A stretch of 64,000 bases of DNA from CAJBLF01 sp041663325 (GCA_041663325.1 JBAZRN010000003.1:1-64000), one strand, 5' to 3'. Positions 20,483 to 29,724 are shown, counted from the stretch's first letter. Program-made: numbers and translations. The notes: a model not told the origin generated them from the sequence alone.

Positions 20483-21955
20483 TTACTTTTGCTCTCTAAA
20501 TCTCTGCCTCACTTCTTCGTGGATTTCTCTCGTTTTATCGCTTTCTTTGGTTTCAAACTCCATCCACTGAAATGTTTCTAGCAATCTCGCTCTTGCATCA
20601 CTTACCGCTTGGATATCATTGTCATCGTAGGTTAATTTTCAATGTTCATAGACTGATTTCAATAATCTTTCGCCTTGAATTTCCTCGTCCTCTTGTACAA
20701 TATATCTCGTATTATCTCTGATTTCTATATTTGGAATGCCTGGAGTTGGTTCTTTGTCTACGTCGTTGGAAAGTTTTCCCGTCGGTCAGTTTTCGGTATT
20801 TGTCAATTTGTACGCCGCTGAAAGAGCATCTCTTGTTTTATTTCTAGCGACTAATAGTCCTCCGAGTCCGTATTGGATAAAATCTATTGAGTTAAATCAA
20901 GCAGCTGTTACCGCTTCTTCAACACGTCTTACATCATCTACGGTAGAGATATCAGCGACTACTATTTTGTCTAATTTCGGATCCAACATATTTTCTTTCT
21001 GAAGTTTTTTCAACGCATAGACTGCCTGATCAGCTAAATCTCAACTATCCAATCTCATTCAGATGACTTTTCATGTCGCCCTATATTTTTTCTTGAGGGC
21101 AATAATCTTGTCTATGCCCTTGTAAGAATCTACTAAATCTACGAGTAATGTTATCTTGTCGGATTTTTTTATAGCATTGAGGAATGCCTCGTCTTCTGTA
21201 GGATAACAAGCGAGATATCTATGAGCAGTAGTCCCCGAAGATACTGTTTGTGGATAGACTAATGCAGCAGTATCATTAGAGGTCAATTTCAGACCGCCTC
21301 CGACAATATTCGCTTCTACAGCATCTAAATGAAAATCTTCATTGGGTGCCGCTCTTTTTCCGAATTCAGCGACTCTACCTTGCCCGATGATTTCTTCTAA
21401 ATAATGCGCATCAGTCGCTACGATGCTTTTGAAAAACGCTCTGAGAAATAATGGCTCACACGTTGCTGCAAGTTCTCCCGGTCAAGAAACTATCATGACA
21501 GGCTCTTTTGGTCTAAGTACGGTTCCATCTTCTACAGCATTAATATTGAGCGGAAGATAGCCTCCATTGTCTATCACTTCTTGTCGCATCTGCTGATCGA
21601 AATATCCATTTCCTCATTTAGTTTTTTGCTCTGTGTAGAATGCTTGCGCAAAATCAAGTTCATTCTGCGTAATTTTTATTCACAAAATATCCTTGAGCGC
21701 ACTCCTTATCCCATCGACAACCACATATTTTTTGTTTGGCGATCTTCTGAAAGAAAGGGTAAACGTCTCTTGTTTCTTTCATCTTTCTCATTTGAGAAAA
21801 TTCATTGTCCTATTGTATGCATCCGTCTGGATGATCTTATTTTTTTTGGCAATATCTTTCTTGACTTGGAGATTAGTGATCTGCTGATAGTCTTCATAGC
21901 TAATCTCAGGAAACGTCTGGAGTTGCTGTTTGTATTCTGTCGCGTTAAAAGTCAT
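20483..21955 (-). CDS. pncB: Nicotinate phosphoribosyltransferase
   Basis: This 490-residue enzyme makes nicotinate mononucleotide from nicotinate and PRPP. Family features are TDAYNRTMNFLKGERGKKQETF near the N-terminus, HYLEEIIGQGRVAEFGKRAAPNEDF, SSGTTAHRYLACYPTEDEAF (phosphorylated His region) and GMRLDSGDLADQAVYALKKL, followed by FIQYGLGGLLVARN. TGA codons encode several conserved glycines, including that of DSGD, so this is a long-resident gene. It follows a 103-residue gene and has its own palindrome 35 bases before its start. Confidence 0.92.
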
Positions 21956-21989
21956 GGGAAATGGGTGTTAGCATGTAAAACAGCATATA

Positions 21990-22006
21990 ATTGTAATATA
22001 TACAAT
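21990..22006. promoter_or_regulatory. Putative NrtR operator, pncB proximal
   Basis: An exact ATTGT-N7-ACAAT palindrome between the 103-residue gene and pncB, 35 bases before the pncB start. Confidence 0.65.
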
Positions 22007-22027
22007 AAGTAGAGGATAAAAAAATAA

Positions 22028-22339
22028 TTAAGGGATTGAAAACTTTATATTCATACCATTATAGTATTCATCACGAAATCACGTACAATAATTGGGACGA
22101 ACATCTACATTTTTATATCAAAGGATTTCTAATAATTCTTTGACATATTCTTCTTCGCCTGAGGTTTTGTTTCATCCAAAGGTAAATTCTATCCTCCTTT
22201 GGGAATTTGCTATTGTCTCCTGTATTTTCTTTTCGATTGCATTTTTTGTTTCTTTGCTCACCTTCTTCTCTATAGATTTCAACCTATCGGCATGAGTAAG
22301 ACCAGCCAACATTTTTGATGCATTTTTTGCAGTTATCAT
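22028..22339 (-). CDS. Hypothetical protein in pncB operon, 103 aa
   Basis: I do not recognise this protein. It starts MITAKNASKMLAGLTHADRL and is helical and charged to about residue 55. It continues through TGA-glycines into EEEYVKELLEILGYKNVDVRPNYC, ending FSIP. Standard-code reading would stop at 22172. An alternative ATG at 22378 is only about 14 bases from the predicted transcript start, so 22339 is preferred. It is the first gene behind the pncB-operon promoter and might have a role in nicotinate use, but nothing in the sequence shows this. Confidence 0.6.
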
Positions 22340-22393
22340 AATTATATTGGTTAAGGAATAAAACATTTTATGTCCCATTACTTATCTCTACTA

Positions 22394-22410
22394 ATTGTAG
22401 TATAAACAAT
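22394..22410. promoter_or_regulatory. Putative NrtR operator overlapping -10 (pncB operon)
   Basis: Exact ATTGT-N7-ACAAT within a longer AATTGT/ACAATT inverted repeat. The -10 hexamer is inside the seven-base spacer, a position that suits repression. Confidence 0.75.
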
Positions 22411-22426
22411 TTCTATCCAATTGCAA
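22399..22426 (-). promoter_or_regulatory. pncB operon promoter
   Basis: Minus-strand -35 TTGCAA (22426-22421) and -10 TATACT (22404-22399), 16-base spacing. Transcription would start near 22392. Confidence 0.82.
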
Positions 22427-22431
22427 GAGAA

Positions 22432-22448
22432 AATGTATAATTTACAAT
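22432..22448. promoter_or_regulatory. Putative NrtR operator upstream of pncB-operon -35
   Basis: AATGT-N7-ACAAT five bases upstream of the -35 hexamer, matching the positions at 18382 and 27562. Confidence 0.65.
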
Positions 22449-22451
22449 AAG

Positions 22452-22479
22452 AAAAACCCGCACTGAAATACAGCACGGG
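22452..22479 (-). terminator. Terminator of the triad operon
   Basis: CCCGTGCTG / CAGTGCGGG (two G-U pairs) around TATTT, followed by five T residues on the minus strand, 48 bases after the vWA gene. It isolates that operon from the pncB operon. Confidence 0.8.
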
Positions 22480-22526
22480 AATTACATTAATTCTTATTCA
22501 CTAAAAAAGAAATGCTTTTTTAGCTA

Positions 22527-23318
22527 TTATCCACCAAACCCACCAAGACTGGTTTGGCTAAAATGAGCAGCGCTTTGACTTGCCCTGACAGCGCTCTGAG
22601 AAAACATCTGGAATGCTTTCCGGATTTCACTTGGATTGGAATTTGCAGTCAGTATCCAGTGATCGGGTATTCCCATCTCACTAAATACTTGTTTGAAATC
22701 ACACGATCCATTATCGAATCCCATGGCGGCAATGATGTGGTCTTCACTCCTCAGCATATCACTGACAATCTTTTTGACATCAGCGGCAGTGCTTGTATGG
22801 GAATGACAATCCTCACCATCGGTCATGATCAGGGTAATTGTCCTTACCTGGATACCATTGTTTTTGAAATCCTGAGCTTTGGCGATAACCGTTGCCAGCA
22901 ACTTAACGGTTTCATCATACAAGGGAGTTCCTCCGTTAGCATCATAATTTTTGGCATCCATTTGGGGAACTAAGGAAAGGGGCGTGTATGGATATAACAC
23001 TGTCCCATTGAGATACCTGTTGAGCACTTCGATATTATCTTGCTGTTTGCTGTCCAACAATGCTTTGATAAGCATATTGTGTCCATCCCTTATGGGCTGG
23101 GTATTTCCGGCAAACCTGATAGAACCAGAGTCATCAACCAGTATATTGAGCAGAATGACTTCGCTTGATCGCACCGAATTTATCGGTACACCAAGCCCCT
23201 GTTGAATAATCGCTCCGATGTCAGGAATTTTTGTGAGTGCGTTCAAAGAACCACTACTCAAATCTCCGTCATCATGAGCATTCTGCAAGAGTTCGAGATT
23301 TAATTTACTTTTCGACAT
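22527..23318 (-). CDS. vWA domain protein, TerY-like
   Basis: This 263-residue protein is a von Willebrand A domain with a complete MIDAS: DDSGS (Asp-62, Ser-64, Ser-66), the Thr in NGGTPLYDE and Asp in MTDGEDCHS. A short helical N-terminus and a Ser/Ala/Gln-rich tail ending LGGFGG flank it. It is the last gene of PP2C-kinase-nicotinamidase-vWA. A vWA protein with a PP2C phosphatase and a kinase is the composition of TerY-P phosphorylation triads described in tellurite-resistance-related systems; the vWA domain probably binds partners. None of its roughly 20 glycines uses UGA. Confidence 0.82.
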   Translation of the reverse strand: MSKSKLNLELLQNAHDDGDLSSGSLNALTKIPDIGAIIQQGLGVPINSVRSSEVILLNILVDDSGSIRFAGNTQPIRDGHNMLIKALLDSKQQDNIEVLNRYLNGTVLYPYTPLSLVPQMDAKNYDANGGTPLYDETVKLLATVIAKAQDFKNNGIQVRTITLIMTDGEDCHSHTSTAADVKKIVSDMLRSEDHIIAAMGFDNGSCDFKQVFSEMGIPDHWILTANSNPSEIRKAFQMFSQSAVRASQSAAHFSQTSLGGFGG

Positions 23319-23343
23319 TGGTTTGTCCTCCTATGTTTATGGG

Positions 23344-24369
23344 TTACACGAATTTGTTTACATCCACACCCGGCCATTGATCAATAGGATCGGTGCTTTT
23401 TACTAGGTGCATTCCTGCAGTGCGGAAACGTTCAAAAGCCTGATTTGCCTGGTCGGTAAAGTCCACAACACCAGGGATAACTACTGGTGAAGTACAGTCT
23501 TCCAACAGATACACCTTTTTTGCAAGGTTTGGATCTTTAGTCAGGATGTCAGTCAATAGATCGTCAATACTCCAGGCAACACAATGGGATTTCGCTTGTC
23601 CAGCGATGATCAGCATGTCGTAATCCAAAAGTTTCTGAATGAAATTAGCGTTACGCTGAGCAACAGCTGTCCCATCAAACGTATCCAAAACTTCGGGGCT
23701 GAGCACTGAGTAATTTTCCGTCAGCGGGTTACCTCCTTTGATTTCTGTTCCGGATTCACTGTTTCTGGCTACCGTGTGGAAGAAAATGGCTTCTTCGATA
23801 ATTGCTACGAGAGCATGCCCGATTCCACCAAGCATTGCATGATAAGGCCATATCATCAGCTTATCCTTACCTTTTTTTACAAGAGACTGTGTATAATGGA
23901 TGGCATGTTTTTTAAGGGCGGTATAAGATACGCCCAAGCTTGCAGCCACACCAGGATTGATGGTGTATTTACCACTGATCAGATCATCCGAAGAGATCAT
24001 GGTCGAGGCAGGGACTGGAGTTCCATTTGCATCCAAGAAGAATAACGAATGGAATATCTGCATAGTTTTGTGCGTGTCCATGGTGGGGAAAATTTTGGTA
24101 ATCCGTTCCATGTTGGCGTAGATAAATTCAGCGAGTCGCTGATTATCTTCAGGCGCGCCACCGACAAACAGCTCAAAGCCAGGAATGCAGAATGTGTTTT
24201 GCACATCGATCGGCATGAGCGCGATCTTAAATTTATCTGTAGCGGCATTGCTAATGGCATGTTTTGTTTTGTACACCAGCGCATCGCCTGCTAAATTCTG
24301 ATAGCCGATTTTGTACACTTGATCAGCTTTGGAAGCATCGTAATGCTTCGGAATAACAAATGTTTTCAT
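23344..24369 (-). CDS. pncA: Nicotinamidase-like cysteine hydrolase
   Basis: This 341-residue protein belongs to the isochorismatase/nicotinamidase fold. The catalytic Asp is in MPIDVQNTFC near residue 55. A Lys and metal-binding His are near KDKLMIWPYHAMLGGIGHAL, like WPxHC of PncA. The nucleophile Cys is in AGQAKSHCVAWSIDDLL. It is longer than E. coli PncA (about 213), with extra residues at the start and around 90-150. Releasing nicotinate from nicotinamide would feed pncB, which is under the same type of promoter. It has no UGA-glycine. Substrate is inferred from context; another amide is possible. Confidence 0.75.
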   Translation of the reverse strand: MKTFVIPKHYDASKADQVYKIGYQNLAGDALVYKTKHAISNAATDKFKIALMPIDVQNTFCIPGFELFVGGAPEDNQRLAEFIYANMERITKIFPTMDTHKTMQIFHSLFFLDANGTPVPASTMISSDDLISGKYTINPGVAASLGVSYTALKKHAIHYTQSLVKKGKDKLMIWPYHAMLGGIGHALVAIIEEAIFFHTVARNSESGTEIKGGNPLTENYSVLSPEVLDTFDGTAVAQRNANFIQKLLDYDMLIIAGQAKSHCVAWSIDDLLTDILTKDPNLAKKVYLLEDCTSPVVIPGVVDFTDQANQAFERFRTAGMHLVKSTDPIDQWPGVDVNKFV

Positions 24370-24438
24370 AATTTTAAGATTTTAAAGGGTTTATAATTAA
24401 TTTTGAATGTTTATTTGATTTTTTTTATTTTAAATAAG

Positions 24439-24540
24439 CAAACCCCCATTCCCCCTTAACAGGGGGCTACATGGAAAATATATTTTTATTTTTCCTTTAA
24501 TCCGCTCCGGTAATTACCGGAGAGGGTCGGGGAGGGTTTG
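24439..24540. repeat. Palindromic intergenic element
   Basis: Bounded by CAAACCC and GGGTTTG inverted ends, with a CCCCC...GGGGG pair and a perfect 18-bp palindrome CTCCGGTAATTACCGGAG (24505-24522). It sits between the kinase and nicotinamidase genes. Related C/G-run elements are at 62363-62415 and 62939-62975, so it is likely a small mobile (MITE-like) repeat. Confidence 0.65.
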
Positions 24541-24571
24541 AAAATTTTTATTTTATATAAATAACTGATTT

Positions 24572-26455
24572 TTATTTAATTGAAACAAGAAGAATTTTAT
24601 TCCGTTTGATGACATAAATTCCCATAGGACTTACCAGTAAACTGGCTTGCTCGTTGACATAGTTTTCTGTGTCTACAAACAATTTAGTTTCTAGTTGTCC
24701 ATTAGGATCATTATTTACTCGCATGATACCATCATTGGTTGGACAGAAGAGATAATTGGCAAAAGCTGATTTCCCTTTGATGTGAGATAACCAGGTTTGA
24801 TTTGTTGTCTCATCGTGAAGATGGGCAAGTATCTTACCGTGTTTATTTATAACAATGCAATGATTGATGTATTTGCTTTGGTCTTTGGTAGCAATCATCA
24901 CCCATGCGATAGTGTCGCTAATATATGTTTTTGCATCAATGATTTGTCCTTTGATGAAGGGAAGATTGACGTTGTCGTTGATTACCTTACTTGTAGATTC
25001 AAAGACAAATCCCTGCAAAATATTTCCTGCCTTGTACATACCGAAACCGAATGTATCACCAGTCCAAAGTAACGTATTGTCTACGATACATTGACCTATG
25101 TGAAAGGGAGAATATTCTAACCCCAGAGGATTGTTTTTATAGACGTTCCCATTTTCTACCCAGAATATTTCATGATCATTGGCATCACATACAGGACGCG
25201 TACCCACACAATCAATAAACATTTTCCTGGATTGACCTGAAGGATCAATCACTGCCATCGTATGAGTTTCGCTTAGTACGGTTGACGATCCGTTGATAGC
25301 GATATGCAATGAGCGGGATAAAGGTCCTGCAATTACCACTCTGCCAGTTTCACGTTTGTATTGGTCGTTTTCGTGATAGAGATATACGAGTTTGCCATTT
25401 TGCATAGCAGCGAACAGGATGATACCATTGGTCACAAAAACTTCCTTTACCTGGAGATTACCGCTCACACTTACTGGAATAATACTCTGCTGACCTGTAT
25501 TACAGATAGGACACTGCGATGTCGCGTATTCTATTCCGCAAGCATTACAGCTTTTCCACTGCATATTCTTCAGTAACACTTGAGGAAATTCGCCTCGGAG
25601 ATCTTTTTGGAATACCTCCTGGAAATAGCGAAGTAGTTTTTCATCAAGCGCTTTGTAGGGATATGCGTGTTTGGGGTAGATCACTTCCGGATCAAACACA
25701 TTGATACGATGATAAGGTCGTACCTGCTGTTTAATACGTTTATTGCTGTCCTTTGGTTTGTAAATACCACCATAAGGATCCACAAAAAGAAGTGATTTGA
25801 ATAATAATGTAGAGAAGGCATACCAATCAGTATTATAGTTTTGGTTGCGTGTCATAGTCCAGATTGAAGGAGTATTTGGGGTGATGATATCACAGATCAA
25901 AGGATCAATAAATTTTTCCGTATACATAGTACTGATGAAGTTACCGAATTGATAACTGTCTGTATCTATCATATACACTTGTTTATTTTTGATCAGGATA
26001 TTGAGATCATTGAAATCACCTATCACTACCCTTTTGGAATGGAGCGCTTTGAGCGTATCATGGAGATGAAGAAAGATATCTCTGATTTCATTATTGCTAA
26101 TGTTCATAGAATGTCTGTATCCCATATCTCCATAGGTAAGGAGTGTTTCAGCGCCAGTAATAAATGGCATAGTATATCCTAAGATTGCCCCTTGTTTATC
26201 TGTTAAGAGATTGTTAGGGACAATGATGTTGCTTGGTAGCCCACCAGGAAACATTGCCAATTTTTTTTGATTGATAGTAATTCTTACGGTCGCCGCTTTT
26301 TGTTCTTCCGGAGATTGCGCATAATAGGGATCATTGGGGAGACGATAGAGTTTCGCCACCTGACCATTACCCATATCATACACTACTGCTTCTTGGCCAG
26401 CACCGATTTCTTTCGTTAGTCGGATAGCCTGACCTTTGAGATACACGGTTTTCAT
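24572..26455 (-). CDS. Protein kinase-like protein with zinc ribbon and beta-propeller-like tail
   Basis: This encodes 627 residues. A kinase domain occupies about 1-295: Gly loop GAGQEAVVYDMGNG, Lys-35 in VAKLY, catalytic loop VIGDFNDLNILI (Asp-147, Asn-152) in place of HRD, and IDTDSYQ (Asp-164) replacing DFG. A zinc ribbon follows (Cys-303, 306, 315, 318). The remaining 300 residues repeat short beta strands, as in a propeller or sensor domain. The GD-N and IDxD forms are typical of kinases in TerY-P triads. It starts two bases after the UGA of the phosphatase frame. No UGA-glycine is used. Confidence 0.8.
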   Translation of the reverse strand: MKTVYLKGQAIRLTKEIGAGQEAVVYDMGNGQVAKLYRLPNDPYYAQSPEEQKAATVRITINQKKLAMFPGGLPSNIIVPNNLLTDKQGAILGYTMPFITGAETLLTYGDMGYRHSMNISNNEIRDIFLHLHDTLKALHSKRVVIGDFNDLNILIKNKQVYMIDTDSYQFGNFISTMYTEKFIDPLICDIITPNTPSIWTMTRNQNYNTDWYAFSTLLFKSLLFVDPYGGIYKPKDSNKRIKQQVRPYHRINVFDPEVIYPKHAYPYKALDEKLLRYFQEVFQKDLRGEFPQVLLKNMQWKSCNACGIEYATSQCPICNTGQQSIIPVSVSGNLQVKEVFVTNGIILFAAMQNGKLVYLYHENDQYKRETGRVVIAGPLSRSLHIAINGSSTVLSETHTMAVIDPSGQSRKMFIDCVGTRPVCDANDHEIFWVENGNVYKNNPLGLEYSPFHIGQCIVDNTLLWTGDTFGFGMYKAGNILQGFVFESTSKVINDNVNLPFIKGQIIDAKTYISDTIAWVMIATKDQSKYINHCIVINKHGKILAHLHDETTNQTWLSHIKGKSAFANYLFCPTNDGIMRVNNDPNGQLETKLFVDTENYVNEQASLLVSPMGIYVIKRNKILLVSIK

Positions 26456-27318
26456 AATCAGATAGTTTTTTGTTGGTTTCTTAAAACGATGAATGTGGTA
26501 TCATCACGTAATAATCCCTGATATTTCATGATAGTCCTTTCTTCCCATACTGGTTTGCGCTTTTCTGTGTTGATTGTGGTCAAAACATTGCGCATCCATT
26601 CAGGGTTGGTGAAGTAAATGTCATTGATCCAAAACTGGTTTATGTCTCCTATATTTTCTTCTCTGCCAGGAAGCGTTTGATCTGCAAGATTGACAAGATC
26701 ATTCACCCCATCACTACCGATCAATATACTTTGTACGTCATCAGTAGGGCAGATACTATGTCTTTGGATATCAAGAAGTGTAGGATTGGTATTAGTTATT
26801 TCACTTCCGGTGATACCGTAACAGAGATAAGGAGGTTTATTGCCAGGAAAAGGTCCAAGTACATGCAAAGCGCCGTTGAGATAAAATACTCCATCTCCGC
26901 AGCTAAAAATGCACGTACTTTGCGGAGTGATTACACATCCTACAATAGTACAAAGAAAATACGTACAGATTGCAGCGATCAGATTTTCATCCATGCTTTG
27001 CGCAAGTATGCGTATATGAGCAAGCACATCTTGCCTGACGTTGTACCACAGCCAATCATGACGAAAAAAGTTTTCATCACTCAAACTAGGATGAGGTTTA
27101 GAGAGATAGGTTGCGAGTGTTTGGGCAAACAAGGGAGCTATGATTTTGCTGCCGACTTCACTATGAAGACCACTACTGCAACCATCACTGACTATAGCTA
27201 TAATATAGTCAGGATTTTTTATCCAGACATAACTATCTTGGTTATTGCGACCTATTTTGAGGTGACGGGTTCCTAAGACAGAAGCTCCAGCGATTTGGAA
27301 ATGTTCGAGATTTTTCAT
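26416..27318 (-). CDS. PP2C-type serine/threonine phosphatase
   Basis: The core has 286 residues. Metal-binding motifs are NNQDSYVW, IVSDGCSSG, IFSCGDG, IGSDGVNDL and LRDDTTFIVL, so the active site is complete. It would oppose the adjacent kinase. The standard-code frame stops at TGA 26460-26458, two bases before the kinase ATG, a tight operon junction. In code 25 that codon is Gly and the frame continues 14 codons into the kinase gene to TAA at 26418-26416; coordinates given here follow code 25. The gene is first in its operon, with a leader of about 200 bases carrying an operator-like palindrome. Confidence 0.82.
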
Positions 27319-27352
27319 ATGTTTTTGTTTTTTAGATGTGACTGTTAATGAA

Positions 27353-27369
27353 CATGTATAAATTACAAT
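27353..27369. promoter_or_regulatory. Putative NrtR operator, phosphatase proximal
   Basis: CATGT-N7-ACAAT, 35 bases before the phosphatase start, the same offset as at pncB. It differs from consensus by two bases, so it is the weakest member. The rest of the 27370-27523 leader contains a small hairpin (GACTTT/AAAGTC) and no gene. Confidence 0.45.
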
Positions 27370-27523
27370 AACTAAGAAGTAATTTATAAAGACTTTCTTC
27401 GTTTAAAGTCTCGTGGTAATGTACTGATGCTCTTGAGAAGAGTCTTCTGATAAGAAGCTGGTTTACTATCGCTCTTGCAGTCCGTCGCAGATATACGATA
27501 CTAAACATATTTTCTCTTGAGTA

Positions 27524-27540
27524 ATTGTACTATAAACAAT
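27524..27540. promoter_or_regulatory. Putative NrtR operator overlapping -10 (triad operon)
   Basis: Exact ATTGT-N7-ACAAT in an AATTGT/ACAATT frame, again with the -10 inside the spacer. Confidence 0.75.
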
Positions 27541-27556
27541 TTCTTTTCAATTGCAA
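27529..27556 (-). promoter_or_regulatory. Triad operon promoter
   Basis: Minus-strand -35 TTGCAA (27556-27551) and -10 TATAGT (27534-27529), 16-base spacing, driving phosphatase-kinase-nicotinamidase-vWA. Confidence 0.8.
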
Positions 27557-27561
27557 GAGAA

Positions 27562-27578
27562 AATGTAATAAAAACAAT
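27562..27578. promoter_or_regulatory. Putative NrtR operator between divergent promoters
   Basis: AATGT-N7-ACAAT, five bases beyond the triad -35 and five bases before the -35 of the divergent ADP-ribosylglycohydrolase promoter. One bound regulator could affect both. Confidence 0.65.
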
Positions 27579-27583
27579 AAGTC

Positions 27584-27611
27584 TTGAAATCAATAAAAAA
27601 ATTAGTATAAT
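27584..27611 (+). promoter_or_regulatory. ADP-ribosylglycohydrolase promoter
   Basis: -35 TTGAAA (27584-27589) and -10 TATAAT (27606-27611), 16-base spacing, 30 bases upstream of the gene. Confidence 0.8.
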
Positions 27612-27640
27612 TCTGATGTTTTAATTTCTGATATCTTTTC

Positions 27641-28714
27641 ATGGAAAAGAATACTCAGTGATCTTTATCATCACAGCAACTCAAAAATAAAATCATCTCC
27701 TGACTCCTTTGATGAGCGATCGGTGATGCTTTGGGTGCGCCAGTGGAAATGATTACTCAAGAGCAAATCTTTGCCAAGCATGGAAGAGTGCAAGATTATC
27801 TTCCTATCAAAGATAATATGTTTTTCAAAAAACATGGATTTGAATCAGACGAAGGATGACGAATCACTGATGACACGATTTTGACTTTCGCACTTATCAA
27901 ATCATATAATGAACTTGGCAGGCTGGATCTTGCAGATATTTTTAAAAAGCATCAAGAAGAATATGATAAGTTCCCATATGGGTTTGGCGGTGCAACCAGA
28001 TTCGGCATGAAAAATATCAAAGACGGTATACCACTGGAAAAATCAGGTCAGAAAGATGCTGCAGGCAATGGTGTCGTGATGAAACAATTCCCTTTAGCGG
28101 CTATTGCTGCAGTTAAAAATATTTCTGATGAAGAGATGGCTGAGTTGATTAATGCCTATACGAGAGCTACCCATGATAGTGATATTGCGGTAGTAGCTTC
28201 GATAGTCCATCATAAATTCTTGAAAGAGCTTTTGAAAACTGAGTCTAAAAAGTTGAATAAAAAAGTATTGCTTCAACAGATTATTGATTTCATCACACTG
28301 TATGAAAAAAAATATCCTCAAGCGGAAAATAAAATAAGTAGCATGCTATCAAGACTTAGTGCATTTGTAGATGAGAAATCGAATAATATATCTCTCAGCG
28401 ATCAAGAGATCATCGAGCATTTCGGTCGAGGGAAAATCGAAGAAAATAATCCGAAAAATATTTTTAAATCTGGATATGTGATCTTCACTTTGTGAATCGT
28501 CTATGCTCTTTTTCTCCGTAATGGACATTTTGAATGACTGATTGACGCGGTAAATATATGAGGTGATACGGATAGTTACGCAGCAATTATGGGGAATATG
28601 ATAGGTGCATATCAGGGAATCGAGTATCAAGAGAAATATATCAATGGGCTACAAAAGAAAGAAGAGATTATTGCTGATGTGAATAAGTTTATTGACGTAT
28701 TATTTGATCAGTAA
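27641..28714 (+). CDS. ADP-ribosylglycohydrolase (DraG/ARH family)
   Basis: This 357-residue enzyme removes ADP-ribose from proteins or small molecules. It has the family's split metal site: GLLGGAIGDALGAPVE near residue 25, TDDT near residue 76 and VNIGGDTDSYAAIMGNMIGAYQG at about 303-325. Many glycines are TGA codons. Transcribed divergently from the triad operon with an operator-like palindrome between, it would act on products of NAD use and so fits the regulon. The true substrate (Arg-, Ser- or ADP-ribose-phosphate-type) cannot be told. Confidence 0.9.
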
Positions 28715-28779
28715 AAATAGATTGACTTTAGTTTCTGAATATATATAGTATATAAAAACAAAATTAAAAATTTATTTAT

Positions 28780-29700
28780 ATGAAAATCCAAAGTTTATCA
28801 ATCGTAGTACCAGGTGGCTGTGTAAACAATTGCGCCTGTTGTGTAAGTAAACTTCATACCGATGCCGATTTTTACAAAAATCAAATTGAAAAGAATTATC
28901 AGTTTGAAGCTTTGTATGAACAGGATTATCTTGATAGTATGAACTTCGCGCGCGACAATGGCTGTAATACACTCATGTTCACTGGTGATGGCGAACCGCT
29001 TATCAATAAAACATACATTCGTAAGGTAGTGGATCTCAATAAAAGATTAACCATGCCTTTCCGTTGGATGGAGATTCAGACAAGCGGTGTGTTTCTACTC
29101 GAAGAAGCCGAAAACGGAGGTCAAAAAAATCTTCGTTGGCTACGTGATTTTGTCCGTGTGAAAACTATATCTCTTAGTCTGTTTAACATTTTTGATTCGG
29201 ATCTCAATGCGGCGTATTCAAGGCCGAAGAGCGAAAAAGCGTTCGTAAAGATCGATGAAACCTGTGCAGCAATCCGTAAGTATGATTTCAACCTAAGGCT
29301 ATCGCTGAATATGGTCGATTATTACAACGACAAAAGCCCGGCGGAAATATTTGAACGCGCAAGAGCGCTTGGCGCGAACCAAATCACTATCAGGGTGTTA
29401 TACAACAATGAGCAACCACAGAACGATGACGAAAAGGAAATCGCTGGCTGGATCATCAAACACAAAGCAAACGACGAAAAAATCAAGGAAATCAACGAGT
29501 ACATCAAAAAATATGGTCGTCTCCTTGAAGTCCTGCCTTTCGGAGCTTATCGGTATTCAGTGCATGGCATGTCATGTGTAGTGGATGATGATTGCATGAA
29601 TTCTAACAGCGGACCTAAAGAAGAAGTTAAGTATCTCATCCTACGGCCTAACTGTAAACTTTATACAAAATGGGATGATGAAGGATCTATACTCTTCTAA
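28780..29700 (+). CDS. Radical SAM protein
   Basis: This 306-residue protein has an N-terminal 4Fe-4S motif, GGCVNNCACC (CxxxCxxC, Cys-14/18/21), and TGDGEPLIN, the SAM-binding GGE-like motif. The barrel continues through LSLFNIF and LSLNMVDYY. The C-terminus has a few cysteines (SCVVDDDC) but no full second cluster. None of its glycines is UGA, unlike the genes either side. It follows the ADP-ribosylglycohydrolase by 65 bases and ends at a terminator. The specific reaction is unknown. Confidence 0.8.
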   Translation: MKIQSLSIVVPGGCVNNCACCVSKLHTDADFYKNQIEKNYQFEALYEQDYLDSMNFARDNGCNTLMFTGDGEPLINKTYIRKVVDLNKRLTMPFRWMEIQTSGVFLLEEAENGGQKNLRWLRDFVRVKTISLSLFNIFDSDLNAAYSRPKSEKAFVKIDETCAAIRKYDFNLRLSLNMVDYYNDKSPAEIFERARALGANQITIRVLYNNEQPQNDDEKEIAGWIIKHKANDEKIKEINEYIKKYGRLLEVLPFGAYRYSVHGMSCVVDDDCMNSNSGPKEEVKYLILRPNCKLYTKWDDEGSILF

Positions 29701-29724
29701 TGCTTCTTCCCAAACAATATTATC

